Below, piece by piece: positions 52,402 to 61,001 of a stretch of 64,000 bases of DNA. Below the pieces are notes generated by a model. It was not told where the DNA came from. It saw only the letters and a program-made list of their open reading frames with translations, and did no database searches. The DNA lies in the NCBI RefSeq assembly GCF_022662195.1, contig NZ_JAKMCS010000002.1, positions 338,905-402,904 of the forward strand. The letters run 5' to 3'. Position 1 is the stretch's first letter; each line of letters begins with the position of its first letter. This DNA is from Aestuariivivens insulae (GTDB lineage Bacteria; Bacteroidota; Bacteroidia; Flavobacteriales; Flavobacteriaceae). The translations under genes and the position numbers were made by a program.

Positions 52402-53723
52402 TAGTAATGCGTTAAAAATTTGCCCATGTAAAAGTCTAAAACTTTTGTCTTAAAAACAAAATCATACTTCGCATTTATTAACGACGATTGTGCATTTACA
52501 AGCTGTACGCGGGATTGTTCTAAATCGAAGGCTGTCATATTACCAATATCGTAACGTTCTTTGGCATTGTTAAAAGCCAATTCTTGCGATCTTAAAGATT
52601 TCATGGCGGCATCGTAGGCCTTAAATGCAGCTTGTGCATCAGTATAAGCTCGTTGTACATTAGATTCAAGGGTGATTTTAGCCTGCTCTAAATTAAGCTT
52701 GCTATTTTCTTCTCGTATTTTGGATTTTGCAACAGCGGTTTGGTTTTGATATCTGGAAAAAACAGGGATATTAACGCTTAAATTAAAGCTATGCCCTTTG
52801 TTGTCGTTAATTTGCTGAAAAAATGAATTGGAGCTTGAAAGATTGGAAAAATTAGCCCCAGTATTAAATCCGTACCCCAAGCTTACCGTTGGGTAATAGC
52901 CACTTTTAGATATTTTGGTATTTAGTTGTGCATTCTCAATATTCTTTTCTGCTACTTTTATCTCAATACGATTGGCTAATGCATAATCCAATATAGGAGA
53001 CACATCGGCGTATAATAAACTTTCGGAAGGTGTCCCCACATCAATCACCTCAACTGCAAAACCATTATAAGGCAATTGCAATAACTGAGATAAATTTAAC
53101 AATGCCAGATTAAAATTGTTCTCTGAAATGGTTACCTGTTGAGCATCCCTACTCAACGTGGCCTCAGCATCATAAATATTGGCTTGGGGCTGTACCCCAG
53201 CAGTTACCAACTCCTTAACCTGCTCCAATTGCTTTTTACTAAACTCATATTGAACTTGAGCGGTTTCCAAATTTTCTTTATTGAACAATACATTTAAATA
53301 GGCATTTACGACATTCAAAGCAATGTCGTCTTTTATCCTATTTAGCTCCAATTGATTGGTTTTCAACCCCAATTGGGCCTGCTTATGTATATAAGTATTT
53401 CTAAAACCATTAAACACACTTTGGGAAACACTTAAACCTGCACTGGTAGAATGGAAGGTTCTATCCACAAAATTTCCAGGAAATAATTCAGCTTGCCCTA
53501 AACTTAAGGACTGTCTTAATCCAACACCAACCGACGGCAAGAAATTACCTTGGGCTGCTTTTATATCCTGTTCATTTATCAACAACGTATTTTGTGCCTG
53601 CCTTACCGAAATATTATGCTCTAAAGCATAATCTACACATTCCTGTAAGGTCCATGTTTTGTCTTGGGCAAAAGCTGTTACTAAAGTCGTTAGCAGTATG
53701 AATGTCAATTTTATTTTAGTCAT
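52401..53723 (-). CDS. TolC-family outer-membrane efflux protein
   Basis: This protein has about 440 residues, a signal peptide (MTKIKLTFILLTTLVTAFAQ) and two TolC repeats with long coiled helices. The first begins WTLQECVDYALEHNISVRQAQNTL, and the C-terminal one includes RYDIGNMTAFDLEQSRVQLVNAQ. It forms the outer-membrane exit duct of a MacAB-like exporter. I chose the ATG at 53723. A start 15 bp upstream (53738) is also possible; both overlap the end of the adaptor gene, which stops at 53716. Confidence 0.93.
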   Translation of the reverse strand: MTKIKLTFILLTTLVTAFAQDKTWTLQECVDYALEHNISVRQAQNTLLINEQDIKAAQGNFLPSVGVGLRQSLSLGQAELFPGNFVDRTFHSTSAGLSVSQSVFNGFRNTYIHKQAQLGLKTNQLELNRIKDDIALNVVNAYLNVLFNKENLETAQVQYEFSKKQLEQVKELVTAGVQPQANIYDAEATLSRDAQQVTISENNFNLALLNLSQLLQLPYNGFAVEVIDVGTPSESLLYADVSPILDYALANRIEIKVAEKNIENAQLNTKISKSGYYPTVSLGYGFNTGANFSNLSSSNSFFQQINDNKGHSFNLSVNIPVFSRYQNQTAVAKSKIREENSKLNLEQAKITLESNVQRAYTDAQAAFKAYDAAMKSLRSQELAFNNAKERYDIGNMTAFDLEQSRVQLVNAQSSLINAKYDFVFKTKVLDFYMGKFLTHY

Positions 53724-54834
53724 TGTCTTCCTCCTCATCTTCTTTTGATGCTTTGTTCCACACTTTTATTTTATCGCCTTCTTCTATACCATCCAACACT
53801 TCTACTATAATACCATCAGAAGTTCCCAATTTAACATCCTTCTTTTTAAATTTTCCATCATCGCCCAATACCTCAACAAATGGTTCGTCTGTAAACCGAT
53901 TAAACTGCACTAAAGCCTCTTTGATGACCAAAACACTGTCCTTATTTTCCACTTCAATTTCAGCATTGGCACTATACCCAGCCCGTATTTGTTTGGATTG
54001 CTCTACTTCTACATTGGCTTTTATAGTAAACTGTACCGCGCCATTTTCTTCAACTCCTTTTGGTGCCACAAAGGTTAACTTAGCCGGAAACTCTTTATCA
54101 TTAATAGCTCCCAAGACAACTTTTATAGCTTCACCTTCTTCAATTTTTCCAACTTCGGCTTCGTCTACTTTCCCTTCAAAAATCATAATACTCATATCGG
54201 CTATAGTGGCTATGGTCGTTCCCGCATTAAAGTTGTTACTTTGAATTACCTGATCACCTTCGCGCACCGGAATTTCCAGAACAGTTCCCGATATTTGGGC
54301 CACGATATTGGTGTTGGCCGAACTTCCACCTGATAACGAGCCTCGTTTTATAATTTGGTAATCGTTTTGTGCTTGCTTTAAACTTTCTTTAGATTGATTA
54401 TAAGACAGTTCGCTGTTTTCGAAATCTTGTTGGGAAATCACCCCTTTTTCAAACAAGGCTTTATTCCGCTTGTATAAAGTTTCCGCATTATTGGCGCTTA
54501 ATTGCGCTGCTTTTATACGACTGTTTGCACTAGCCAAATTTTGCTCGTTGGGTACTACCCTTATTTTAGCAATAAGGTCTCCTTTTTTAACGATATCGCC
54601 TTCTTCTACCATAATTTTATCTACTATACCAGACACTTGTGGCTTAAGCTCGATTTCTTCTTCGGGATTAAGCTTACCGGTAGCCACCACCTTAGTCTTT
54701 ACTGTATCTAAGTATGGCTCTTCGGTTGTAAACTCCTCAATGGCTTCAGTATTAGAATCCTTAAAATACTTAATAACAACTACTAACAAAACCAGTAGTA
54801 CAATGCCTAAAATAATTTTTAATGTTTTTTTCAT
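53716..54834 (-). CDS. MacA-type periplasmic adaptor (membrane fusion protein)
   Basis: This 372-residue protein has an N-terminal membrane anchor (about residues 4-22), a lipoyl/biotinyl-like domain (PQVSGIVDKIMVEEGDIVKKG), a helical hairpin and a second lipoyl half (AQISGTVLEIPVREGDQVIQSN). Beta-barrel and membrane-proximal domains follow, and the C-terminus is acidic (KEDEEEDND). It bridges ABC permeases and TolC. Here it is the fourth gene of a five-gene exporter set: ATPase, two permeases, adaptor, TolC. Confidence 0.93.
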   Translation of the reverse strand: MKKTLKIILGIVLLVLLVVVIKYFKDSNTEAIEEFTTEEPYLDTVKTKVVATGKLNPEEEIELKPQVSGIVDKIMVEEGDIVKKGDLIAKIRVVPNEQNLASANSRIKAAQLSANNAETLYKRNKALFEKGVISQQDFENSELSYNQSKESLKQAQNDYQIIKRGSLSGGSSANTNIVAQISGTVLEIPVREGDQVIQSNNFNAGTTIATIADMSIMIFEGKVDEAEVGKIEEGEAIKVVLGAINDKEFPAKLTFVAPKGVEENGAVQFTIKANVEVEQSKQIRAGYSANAEIEVENKDSVLVIKEALVQFNRFTDEPFVEVLGDDGKFKKKDVKLGTSDGIIVEVLDGIEEGDKIKVWNKASKEDEEEDND

Positions 54835-54853
54835 TTTTTATTGATTGATTATT

Positions 54854-56098
54854 CTATTCTTCTCTTAACGCTTCTATAGGTTTTACACTTGTAGCTTTAA
54901 ATGCTGGTATGAGTCCTATTAATGTGCCTAGCACCACCAATATTAAAAGGGCTGCAAAAACAACGGCTATGGATACAGAAGCATTAACTAAAGTCGCATC
55001 ATCTCCTTGTCCAAACTTATTATCCAGAAAAATTAATATCCATCCTCCTGATATAATTCCAAAAATACCTGCGTTTAAAGTTAAAAAGACAGCCTCTATA
55101 ACTATTTGTCTTTTAATTTCAAAAGGTGTTGCACCCAAAGCACGACGCACCCCAATTTCTTTGGTGCGCTCTTTAACGGTTATCAACAAAATACTGCCAA
55201 TGGCAATCACTCCCGCAATGAGCGTTGCTATACCCACAAACCAGGTTAAAAATTGCATTCCTGTTAAAAAGCCCGTAATCTTGGCAAACTCATTCCCTAA
55301 ATTAAAGCTTCCAAACGCACGGTTATCCCTTGGGTGAATCTTGTTTAAAGTCCTAAGCAACAGTTTGGCATCCAACTCTATTTGCTTTATATTATACTCT
55401 GGCTTTCCGGTAACCATAATCCACCCTATCTCATCCCCTTGATTATAAATTTGTTGAAAGGTTGTAAAGGGTATATGTATGTCTGAACTCGGCCCCATAT
55501 TAACATTCCCTACATCAAAAACACCAATTACGGTAAAATTCATACCGTTAATTTGCATATAGGCCCCAATAGGTTCTTCGTCCTTTTCAAATAGTTGTTT
55601 ATAAACGTCTTCGGATATTACGGCAACCTTTTTGTTGTTGTCGATATCATTTTGGTTAATGAACCGCCCGAATAGCATTTTCTTTTTTTGAACAACATCC
55701 AATAAGGGGTAATCACCAGCAACATTGAATGAACCCGACAAAAAATTTCTAACTACCTTGCCTTGATTTTGGTTTCTAGGCACAACAAATTCAATACCTT
55801 CTACATTATCTTCAACTTTTTTGGCATCGGTAAGCGACAGCCTTACCCGCCTACCTTCTTGAAACCCCTTAAAGGGTTTGCTTGTGCTTTGTCCCCAGAT
55901 AAATACACTATTCGTTGCAAAATCACCAAAGAGTCGGTTAAATGAATTCTCCATTCCTCTAGCGGCACCCAACAAACCAATAAGTAATAAAATACCCCAC
56001 CAAACCCCTATCATGGTTATTACAGTACGTAGTTTGTTTTTACTCATACTATCGTAAACTTCCTGCCAGGTATCTCTATCGAATAAAAATCTAAGCAT
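54854..56098 (-). CDS. MacB-type ABC transporter permease (second copy)
   Basis: This 414-residue protein has the FtsX/MacB core. One helix lies near the N-terminus (about residues 20-45, NKLRTVITMIGVWWGILLLIGL), followed by a large periplasmic MacB-PCD domain and three C-terminal helices. The signature KERTKEIGVRRALGATPFEIKRQI is complete. It is 1 bp after the preceding permease gene. A pair of different permeases suggests a heterodimeric transporter. Confidence 0.92.
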   Translation of the reverse strand: MLRFLFDRDTWQEVYDSMSKNKLRTVITMIGVWWGILLLIGLLGAARGMENSFNRLFGDFATNSVFIWGQSTSKPFKGFQEGRRVRLSLTDAKKVEDNVEGIEFVVPRNQNQGKVVRNFLSGSFNVAGDYPLLDVVQKKKMLFGRFINQNDIDNNKKVAVISEDVYKQLFEKDEEPIGAYMQINGMNFTVIGVFDVGNVNMGPSSDIHIPFTTFQQIYNQGDEIGWIMVTGKPEYNIKQIELDAKLLLRTLNKIHPRDNRAFGSFNLGNEFAKITGFLTGMQFLTWFVGIATLIAGVIAIGSILLITVKERTKEIGVRRALGATPFEIKRQIVIEAVFLTLNAGIFGIISGGWILIFLDNKFGQGDDATLVNASVSIAVVFAALLILVVLGTLIGLIPAFKATSVKPIEALREE

Positions 56099-56099
56099 A

Positions 56100-57329
56100 C
56101 TAATCGTTTCTAAGTGCTACAATGGGTTTAATTTTAGAAGCTTTTTTTGCAGGCAAATAACCAGCTAAAGTCCCTGATAAGACCAAAATAATTGTAGCCG
56201 ATATAAGCAATGAAGGGCTTACTGAAGGATCCTTAATAAAATACTCTTCTAAAGCAGGCCCGAACTGGCGCAGAATAAACATACCTATAAACAACCCAAT
56301 ATACCCTGCTATAGAGGTAATAAGCGTTGCTTCTAAAATGATTATGGATACAATGGATCGTGGTGATGCTCCAAGCGCTTTTCTTATACCAATTTCCTTA
56401 GTGCGTTCCTTCACAATAAAAATCATAATATTGCTAATCCCCACAATACCTGCAATTAGGGTCCCCATCCCAATAACGATTGCTAAAAGTTTCAACACAA
56501 ATAGCATTTGGTTGACGTTCTTTTTCGCTTCGGCCATATTCCTCACCCTTATGGCCCGTTGGTCTGTTTTAGCCACAGAGAATCTAGCCTTTAGTTTTTT
56601 CTCCAAATCATTACTAAAAGCCAAGGCCTGGTCAAAATCCATTTTGGGGTTGTAGGTCAAATTGATTTGGTCTATATATTCCTTATTGCCGTAAATAAAT
56701 TGTGCTGTAGTAACTGGCATATAGATCATCCGTTCCTCATTATCCCCACCAGCATCCTCAAAAACTCCAACCACCTTATACATGATACCGTTTAGGCTAA
56801 TGTATTTTCCCAAAGCCGATGTTCTTAAAAACAAATCCTTTTCTACTAATCGGCCGATAACTACAACTTTGGTCCTATGTTCTATGTCTGTTTGATTGAT
56901 AAACCGACCATCTCTCATCAAGGTGTTTTCGAGGTATTGATGGTCTGGGTGGCAAGCCCTTACATTATAATTGTTCTGTTCGTTTTTATAGGAAGCGGTG
57001 ACATTTTTGTATAGTCTGGCCGTAATATATTCTACTTTATCGCCGTTATCGTCTTTTACATATTGCAGGTCTTTATTTTCAAACTGAATGCGCCTGCCCG
57101 CCTGTAGCCCTTTGTGGGCTTTGGAAGTGGTCCCTGAATTTATAAAAATGACATTATTGGCGTCGTCTGCGAAAGCCTCTGTAAAGGTATTGTTCAAACC
57201 ATTAATCATTCCGAAAAGAATGCCAAACAACATAATGGCGAACACTACTGTAAAACCAGATAAAATAGCTCTAGTTCTATTTTTATTGATACTTTGAAAT
57301 ATTTCTCGCCAAAGATCTAAATCAAGCAT
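56100..57329 (-). CDS. MacB-type ABC transporter permease (first copy)
   Basis: This 409-residue permease is of the same class as its neighbour, with N-terminal helix SINKNRTRAILSGFTVVFAIM, a periplasmic domain and C-terminal helices with KERTKEIGIRKALGASPRSIVSI. The C-terminus ends IVALRND. It overlaps the ATPase gene by 8 bp. With the ATPase and second permease it would form a mechanotransducing exporter working with the adaptor and TolC. Cargo is unknown. Confidence 0.92.
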   Translation of the reverse strand: MLDLDLWREIFQSINKNRTRAILSGFTVVFAIMLFGILFGMINGLNNTFTEAFADDANNVIFINSGTTSKAHKGLQAGRRIQFENKDLQYVKDDNGDKVEYITARLYKNVTASYKNEQNNYNVRACHPDHQYLENTLMRDGRFINQTDIEHRTKVVVIGRLVEKDLFLRTSALGKYISLNGIMYKVVGVFEDAGGDNEERMIYMPVTTAQFIYGNKEYIDQINLTYNPKMDFDQALAFSNDLEKKLKARFSVAKTDQRAIRVRNMAEAKKNVNQMLFVLKLLAIVIGMGTLIAGIVGISNIMIFIVKERTKEIGIRKALGASPRSIVSIIILEATLITSIAGYIGLFIGMFILRQFGPALEEYFIKDPSVSPSLLISATIILVLSGTLAGYLPAKKASKIKPIVALRND

Positions 57330-58026
57330 ATTGTTCTACCCTTACCTGATTTATTACTTTGTCTTCCATAATAACACCATCCCGTAACCTAACAATACGC
57401 TTGCACATATTAGCGATATCTTCTTCATGGGTTACCATTAAAATGGTTTTGCCTTCATCATTCAATTGCTGAATGAATTCCATAATCTCGTATGATGTTT
57501 TGGTATCTAGTGCCCCTGTAGGTTCATCGGCTAAAAGTAGCTTAGGGTTTGCCGCCAATGCCCTGGCAATAGCAACACGCTGGTTTTGACCACCTGACAG
57601 CTCTTTTGGTAAATGATGCGCCCAATCGGCCAAACCTACCTTCTCTAAATGAAACAATGCTTTTTCCTGACGTTCCTTCCGCTTCATTCCCTGATAATAC
57701 AAAGGCAATGCAACATTCTCTAGTGCATTCTTATAGTTTATAAGGTTAAAGGACTGAAAAATAAAGCCTAAAAATTTGTTTCTGTAAACGGCTGCTTTCT
57801 TTTCGGTAAGGTTTTTAATGGGTAGCCCATCTAGGATATAGTCGCCAGAATCGGCTTCGTCGAGCATCCCAATAATATTTAACAAGGTGGATTTCCCAGA
57901 CCCTGAAGAGCCCATAATAGCTGCCATTTCGCCTTCTTTAACAGAAAGGTTAATACCTTTTAAAACATGTAAACTGGAATCGCCAATGGGATAAGATTTG
58001 TGGAGGTCTTTAATTTCTAGTATCAT
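57322..58026 (-). CDS. ABC transporter ATP-binding protein (MacB/LolD type)
   Basis: This 234-residue ATPase has Walker A GSSGSGKS at residues 39-46, the Q-loop in FIFQSFNLI, the signature LSGGQNQRVAIARAL and Walker B LLLADEPTGALD, with the switch His in MVTHEED. It energises the two permeases encoded downstream. It is first in the exporter operon, with no strong promoter visible in the roughly 90-bp gap before it. Confidence 0.95.
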   Translation of the reverse strand: MILEIKDLHKSYPIGDSSLHVLKGINLSVKEGEMAAIMGSSGSGKSTLLNIIGMLDEADSGDYILDGLPIKNLTEKKAAVYRNKFLGFIFQSFNLINYKNALENVALPLYYQGMKRKERQEKALFHLEKVGLADWAHHLPKELSGGQNQRVAIARALAANPKLLLADEPTGALDTKTSYEIMEFIQQLNDEGKTILMVTHEEDIANMCKRIVRLRDGVIMEDKVINQVRVEQYA

Positions 58027-58115
58027 TTCTTTGATTAGATTGTTAAGCCCTAAAGCTTAATAGTTAGACTTATAAAACAAAGAAATGTTACAAAAATTAT
58101 TCCGAAAACTTTTTA

Positions 58116-58334
58116 TTACTTTTTTAACTTACTGTATTTCTTGTAGATTATGAAAATAATGCCCCCTACAAGGATGTAAGGAATAAGCATCAAATATACA
58201 ATACCATCGTTTATACCCTTGGCAACCCCTTTACCTTCCTCGCTTTCCAGAACAGCACGACACATTGCGCATTGTGCATTACTTTCTAAAAAAAAGATAA
58301 AAGAAAAAATAAAAAAGGCTAGTTTTTGTTTCAT
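58116..58334 (-). CDS. Small membrane protein with CxxC motif
   Basis: This 72-residue protein has an N-terminal hydrophobic segment (LAFFIFSFIFFLESNAQ) that may be cleaved, then CAMCRAVLESEEGKG with a CxxC pair, and a second hydrophobic segment (about residues 44-64). The C-terminus is basic (KKYSKLKK). I do not recognise the family. It follows the DUF420 gene and the SCO gene on the same strand, so a role with oxidase metal maturation is possible. That is inference; the CxxC position next to the first membrane segment is what suggests it. Confidence 0.75.
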   Translation of the reverse strand: MKQKLAFFIFSFIFFLESNAQCAMCRAVLESEEGKGVAKGINDGIVYLMLIPYILVGGIIFIIYKKYSKLKK

Positions 58335-58424
58335 TTTAAATTTTGTGAGACCCCGATTTTCATCATTGTTAATTCAACTTACTAATTTGTGTTCGTTTTG
58401 CAAACTTCACAAATTAGAGTTTCA

Positions 58425-58946
58425 TTAATAATATGGCGAAATCATAATATAAACAATCACCCCAGTTACGGCGACATATAACCATAACGGAAAAGTGATT
58501 TTCGCTATTTTTTTATGCTTTTCAAAATTCTTGGTAATCGCCCTAACATAGGTTATTAAAACAAAAGGAATCACCGCAACCGATAGCACAATATGACTTA
58601 TTAAAATGAATAAGTACAATGCTCTATAATTACCTTCATAACTCGTTGAGTCACTTGTCATATGATGTAATACATACATCACCAAAAACACTACAGAACA
58701 CCAAATGGCTGTGGTCATTAGATTTTCGTGCAGCACTATTTTTTTATTCTTAATGGCAATAAAAGCGGCTATTAAAATAAGCGCAGTAAACGCATTTATG
58801 GTTGCGTAAATTGGAGGCAGAAAAACAGGAAGCTCAAAATCCAACCTAATTCCAAATAGTGCTGCTACAGCTATGGGTATAGCTATTGATAGTATTACAA
58901 TTAGCTTGTTATATTTCTTATCGTCTAAAATTTCTTTTTCTTCCAT
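58425..58946 (-). CDS. DUF420 family membrane protein
   Basis: This 173-residue protein has about five transmembrane helices. It has conserved His in VLHHMTSD and FILISHIVLSVAVIP, plus the stretch PPIYATINAFTALILIAAFI, all typical of DUF420 (YozB/CtaM-related). CtaM-type proteins help mature heme-copper oxidases. It is 35 bp after the SCO gene, consistent with an oxidase assembly role. The 35-bp gap carries part of a dispersed repeat ending TGAATGACA. Confidence 0.88.
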   Translation of the reverse strand: MEEKEILDDKKYNKLIVILSIAIPIAVAALFGIRLDFELPVFLPPIYATINAFTALILIAAFIAIKNKKIVLHENLMTTAIWCSVVFLVMYVLHHMTSDSTSYEGNYRALYLFILISHIVLSVAVIPFVLITYVRAITKNFEKHKKIAKITFPLWLYVAVTGVIVYIMISPYY

Positions 58947-58981
58947 TTTCCTAGATTCTTCGCTTTGCTCTGAATGACAAA

Positions 58982-59728
58982 TTATTCATCAAGCAAGTTT
59001 TTTATATCTTCCTTTAACATGCTTATTTCTTCTTTTTCACCTTCATCGTTTACTTTTTCGCGTTCAGAAATAATACCTTTGTAATAAATGATAGGGTTAC
59101 CATAACTATCCTTTCTGGAACGGATATAGCCATTTTTATCTATTAAGGCAAAATTGCCTGAATGTTCAAATCCGCCCAAGACATCCTCATTGGCGGCGGC
59201 ATAGATGTAAAAACCTTCGTTAGCCAATTTATATATAGCATCTTTGTCACCTGTTAACAAATGCCAATTAGGATTGGTTATTCCATAATCATCGGCGTAG
59301 GCCTTAAGGACTTCTGGCGTATCGTGTTCTGGGTTTATGGTAAATGATGCCACTCCAAAATCTTCAAATTCGTTAAATGTATTTTGAATTTGTACTAGAT
59401 TGGCGTTCATACGCGGACAAATGGTTGGACAGGTGGTAAAGAAAAATTCAATAACGTAAACTTTTCCTAAGTAATCCTCGTTAGTAATGGTCTTTCCATT
59501 CTGGTCCGTAAAACTAAAACTAGGTACTTGTCGCTTCACTCCATTGGTTTCTATAAAGGCTAAAGGATCTGCCTTAGCTTTTCTGTCATTTGCAGAATCA
59601 CTTCGGCTTTCGTTTCTTATAATATCGTTATTGGATATGCGATCCACTATTTTTGGGACGAAAATAATTCCAAATACCAAAATAATAAACGCAATACCTA
59701 TGTATGAATAATTCGTTTTCTTGCTCAT
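58982..59728 (-). CDS. SCO1/SenC-family copper chaperone
   Basis: This 248-residue protein has an N-terminal membrane anchor (about residues 6-24) and a thioredoxin-fold domain. The copper-binding CxxxC is present in FFFTTCPTICPRM, and the distal His is in GGFEHSGNFALI. SCO proteins load copper into the CuA site of cytochrome c oxidase subunit II or maintain its thiol state. The gene is only 3 bp from the upstream unknown gene and sits next to the oxidase subunits, fitting that role. Confidence 0.95.
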   Translation of the reverse strand: MSKKTNYSYIGIAFIILVFGIIFVPKIVDRISNNDIIRNESRSDSANDRKAKADPLAFIETNGVKRQVPSFSFTDQNGKTITNEDYLGKVYVIEFFFTTCPTICPRMNANLVQIQNTFNEFEDFGVASFTINPEHDTPEVLKAYADDYGITNPNWHLLTGDKDAIYKLANEGFYIYAAANEDVLGGFEHSGNFALIDKNGYIRSRKDSYGNPIIYYKGIISEREKVNDEGEKEEISMLKEDIKNLLDE

Positions 59729-59731
59729 AAT

Positions 59732-60433
59732 TTAATCGGCCTTTTCTTTTAAATCGTTTGCTCTACGTGTGTCGGTATTAAAATTACCTTTTCGTTTTTG
59801 ACGGTATTCTGTAAATAGAATCCGTAAATCGTCGTTCATCTTATTTTTTATTTCGTCTACTTCAACACAGTTGTAGCTATACAAACCATAAATAGGCTTG
59901 TCTTTTTCGATCTCTTTATCACTTCTGTCGTCTAACCTTCCGCGCTGGCTTCTATCTTTGTCAATTATGAAAACAGCATCAGTAGACAAATCACCATCTA
60001 GTGGCTGCTTATGTTTTAGACTATTATATAGTTTTAAAATATCTTCTTCAGAACTGTACGCATAGTGCCAAAACCTTAACTCTTCATAACGTTTTATTTC
60101 CTTGTCTAACTCGACATACTCTTGCTTAGAAGACTTAGGTGAGACCGCAATAATCTGAAACTTCTTAAACCCCTTAAATTTATCGTATACTAACTCCTTT
60201 AAATTAGAGGCAGAGATGACTTTATTTAAAGGTTTTTTCCCAAAGAAAGCAAGTACCGTAATATGCCCTTCCAGCTTTAATTCGTCTAAACTGGATAGTT
60301 CTACAACATTTTCGTTAACAATTTCTAAGGGCGTATAATTATGTGTTGCAGGATATAAAAACAATAAAAAGGTTACTGGAAGAAAAAACAATATCCCCAA
60401 AACAACATACCCGCTTATCTTTTTATAATTCAT
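59732..60433 (-). CDS. Membrane-anchored SCO-like protein lacking the copper cysteines
   Basis: This 233-residue protein has a membrane anchor (about residues 8-28) and a soluble part with SCO/thioredoxin-like strand order. The position of the CxxxC is instead FFGKKPLNKV, with no cysteine there. The C-terminal region is highly charged, ending with RRANDLKEKAD. It is 3 bp from the SCO gene on the same strand. This may be a degenerate SCO paralogue acting in the oxidase assembly pathway. The fold assignment is inferred and modest in confidence; the gene itself is clear. Confidence 0.7.
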   Translation of the reverse strand: MNYKKISGYVVLGILFFLPVTFLLFLYPATHNYTPLEIVNENVVELSSLDELKLEGHITVLAFFGKKPLNKVISASNLKELVYDKFKGFKKFQIIAVSPKSSKQEYVELDKEIKRYEELRFWHYAYSSEEDILKLYNSLKHKQPLDGDLSTDAVFIIDKDRSQRGRLDDRSDKEIEKDKPIYGLYSYNCVEVDEIKNKMNDDLRILFTEYRQKRKGNFNTDTRRANDLKEKAD

Positions 60434-60466
60434 CTATTAACTTAATCGTTTTTAGGATTGCAAAAA

Positions 60467-60493
60467 TAAAAAAAGGCGGTTTAAAAACCGCCT
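60467..60493 (-). terminator. Terminator after the COX subunit IV gene
   Basis: Stem AGGCGGTTT/AAACCGCCT (60474-60482 with 60485-60493) is followed on the minus strand by a T run. It ends the oxidase subunit transcript before the SCO-like genes. Confidence 0.85.
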
Positions 60494-60526
60494 AATAACA
60501 TATAATTAACCTTTTAGGTCTTTTTT

Positions 60527-60907
60527 TTAAAAATCTCTTTTGATGTAACCTGCATCGTAAACATCAAAGACGTAACCTCCTTCTTGCAATAAAATGAAGA
60601 TTAAATATAAAATCAAGAAGATAGCCGTCCATACAACCGCTCTTCTTAAACCTTTGGTTTCATCACGCATGTGCATGAAATCCCAAGTAATATAATAGGC
60701 CTTAACAATAGTTAAAATAATGAATATCCAGTTAAGCAATTTCATACCCAACACTTTAATAAACATACTTTCTGGCTTGTATATACCTAAAACTACTTCT
60801 ACTGCCGTTACAATAGATAACAAAATTAATACACCCCAGATTTTTTGGGTATTGCTCTTAAACTTTATTAATCCTCTTAATATTGCTAAATTATGTCCGT
60901 GTGCCAT
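60527..60907 (-). CDS. Cytochrome c oxidase subunit IV family protein
   Basis: This 126-residue protein has three transmembrane helices (IWGVLILLSIVTAVEVVLGIY, LNWIFIILTIVKAYYITWDF, RRAVVWTAIFLILYLIFIL). It matches the prokaryotic COX IV/CyoD-like group and has HMRDETKGLRR after helix two. I chose ATG 60907 (MAHGHNLAIL); a longer frame to 60955 would begin inside a repeat. It follows the second subunit III-like gene and precedes the terminator. Confidence 0.9.
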   Translation of the reverse strand: MAHGHNLAILRGLIKFKSNTQKIWGVLILLSIVTAVEVVLGIYKPESMFIKVLGMKLLNWIFIILTIVKAYYITWDFMHMRDETKGLRRAVVWTAIFLILYLIFILLQEGGYVFDVYDAGYIKRDF

Positions 60908-60928
60908 TTTTTTAATCTCTCTTTTTTT

Positions 60929-60954
60929 AGATTCCCGTTTACATGGGAATGACA
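60929..60954 (+). repeat. GATTCCC-type small hairpin repeat, copy 3
   Basis: AGATTCCC, eight bases, then GGGAATGACA. It matches the copies at 15551 and 28956. It lies 22 bp upstream of the COX IV start. Confidence 0.6.
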
Positions 60955-61001
60955 AATTTATAAGTTACCGCAACACATAGTGTCCGGAGTTATTTTTTTA
61001 A

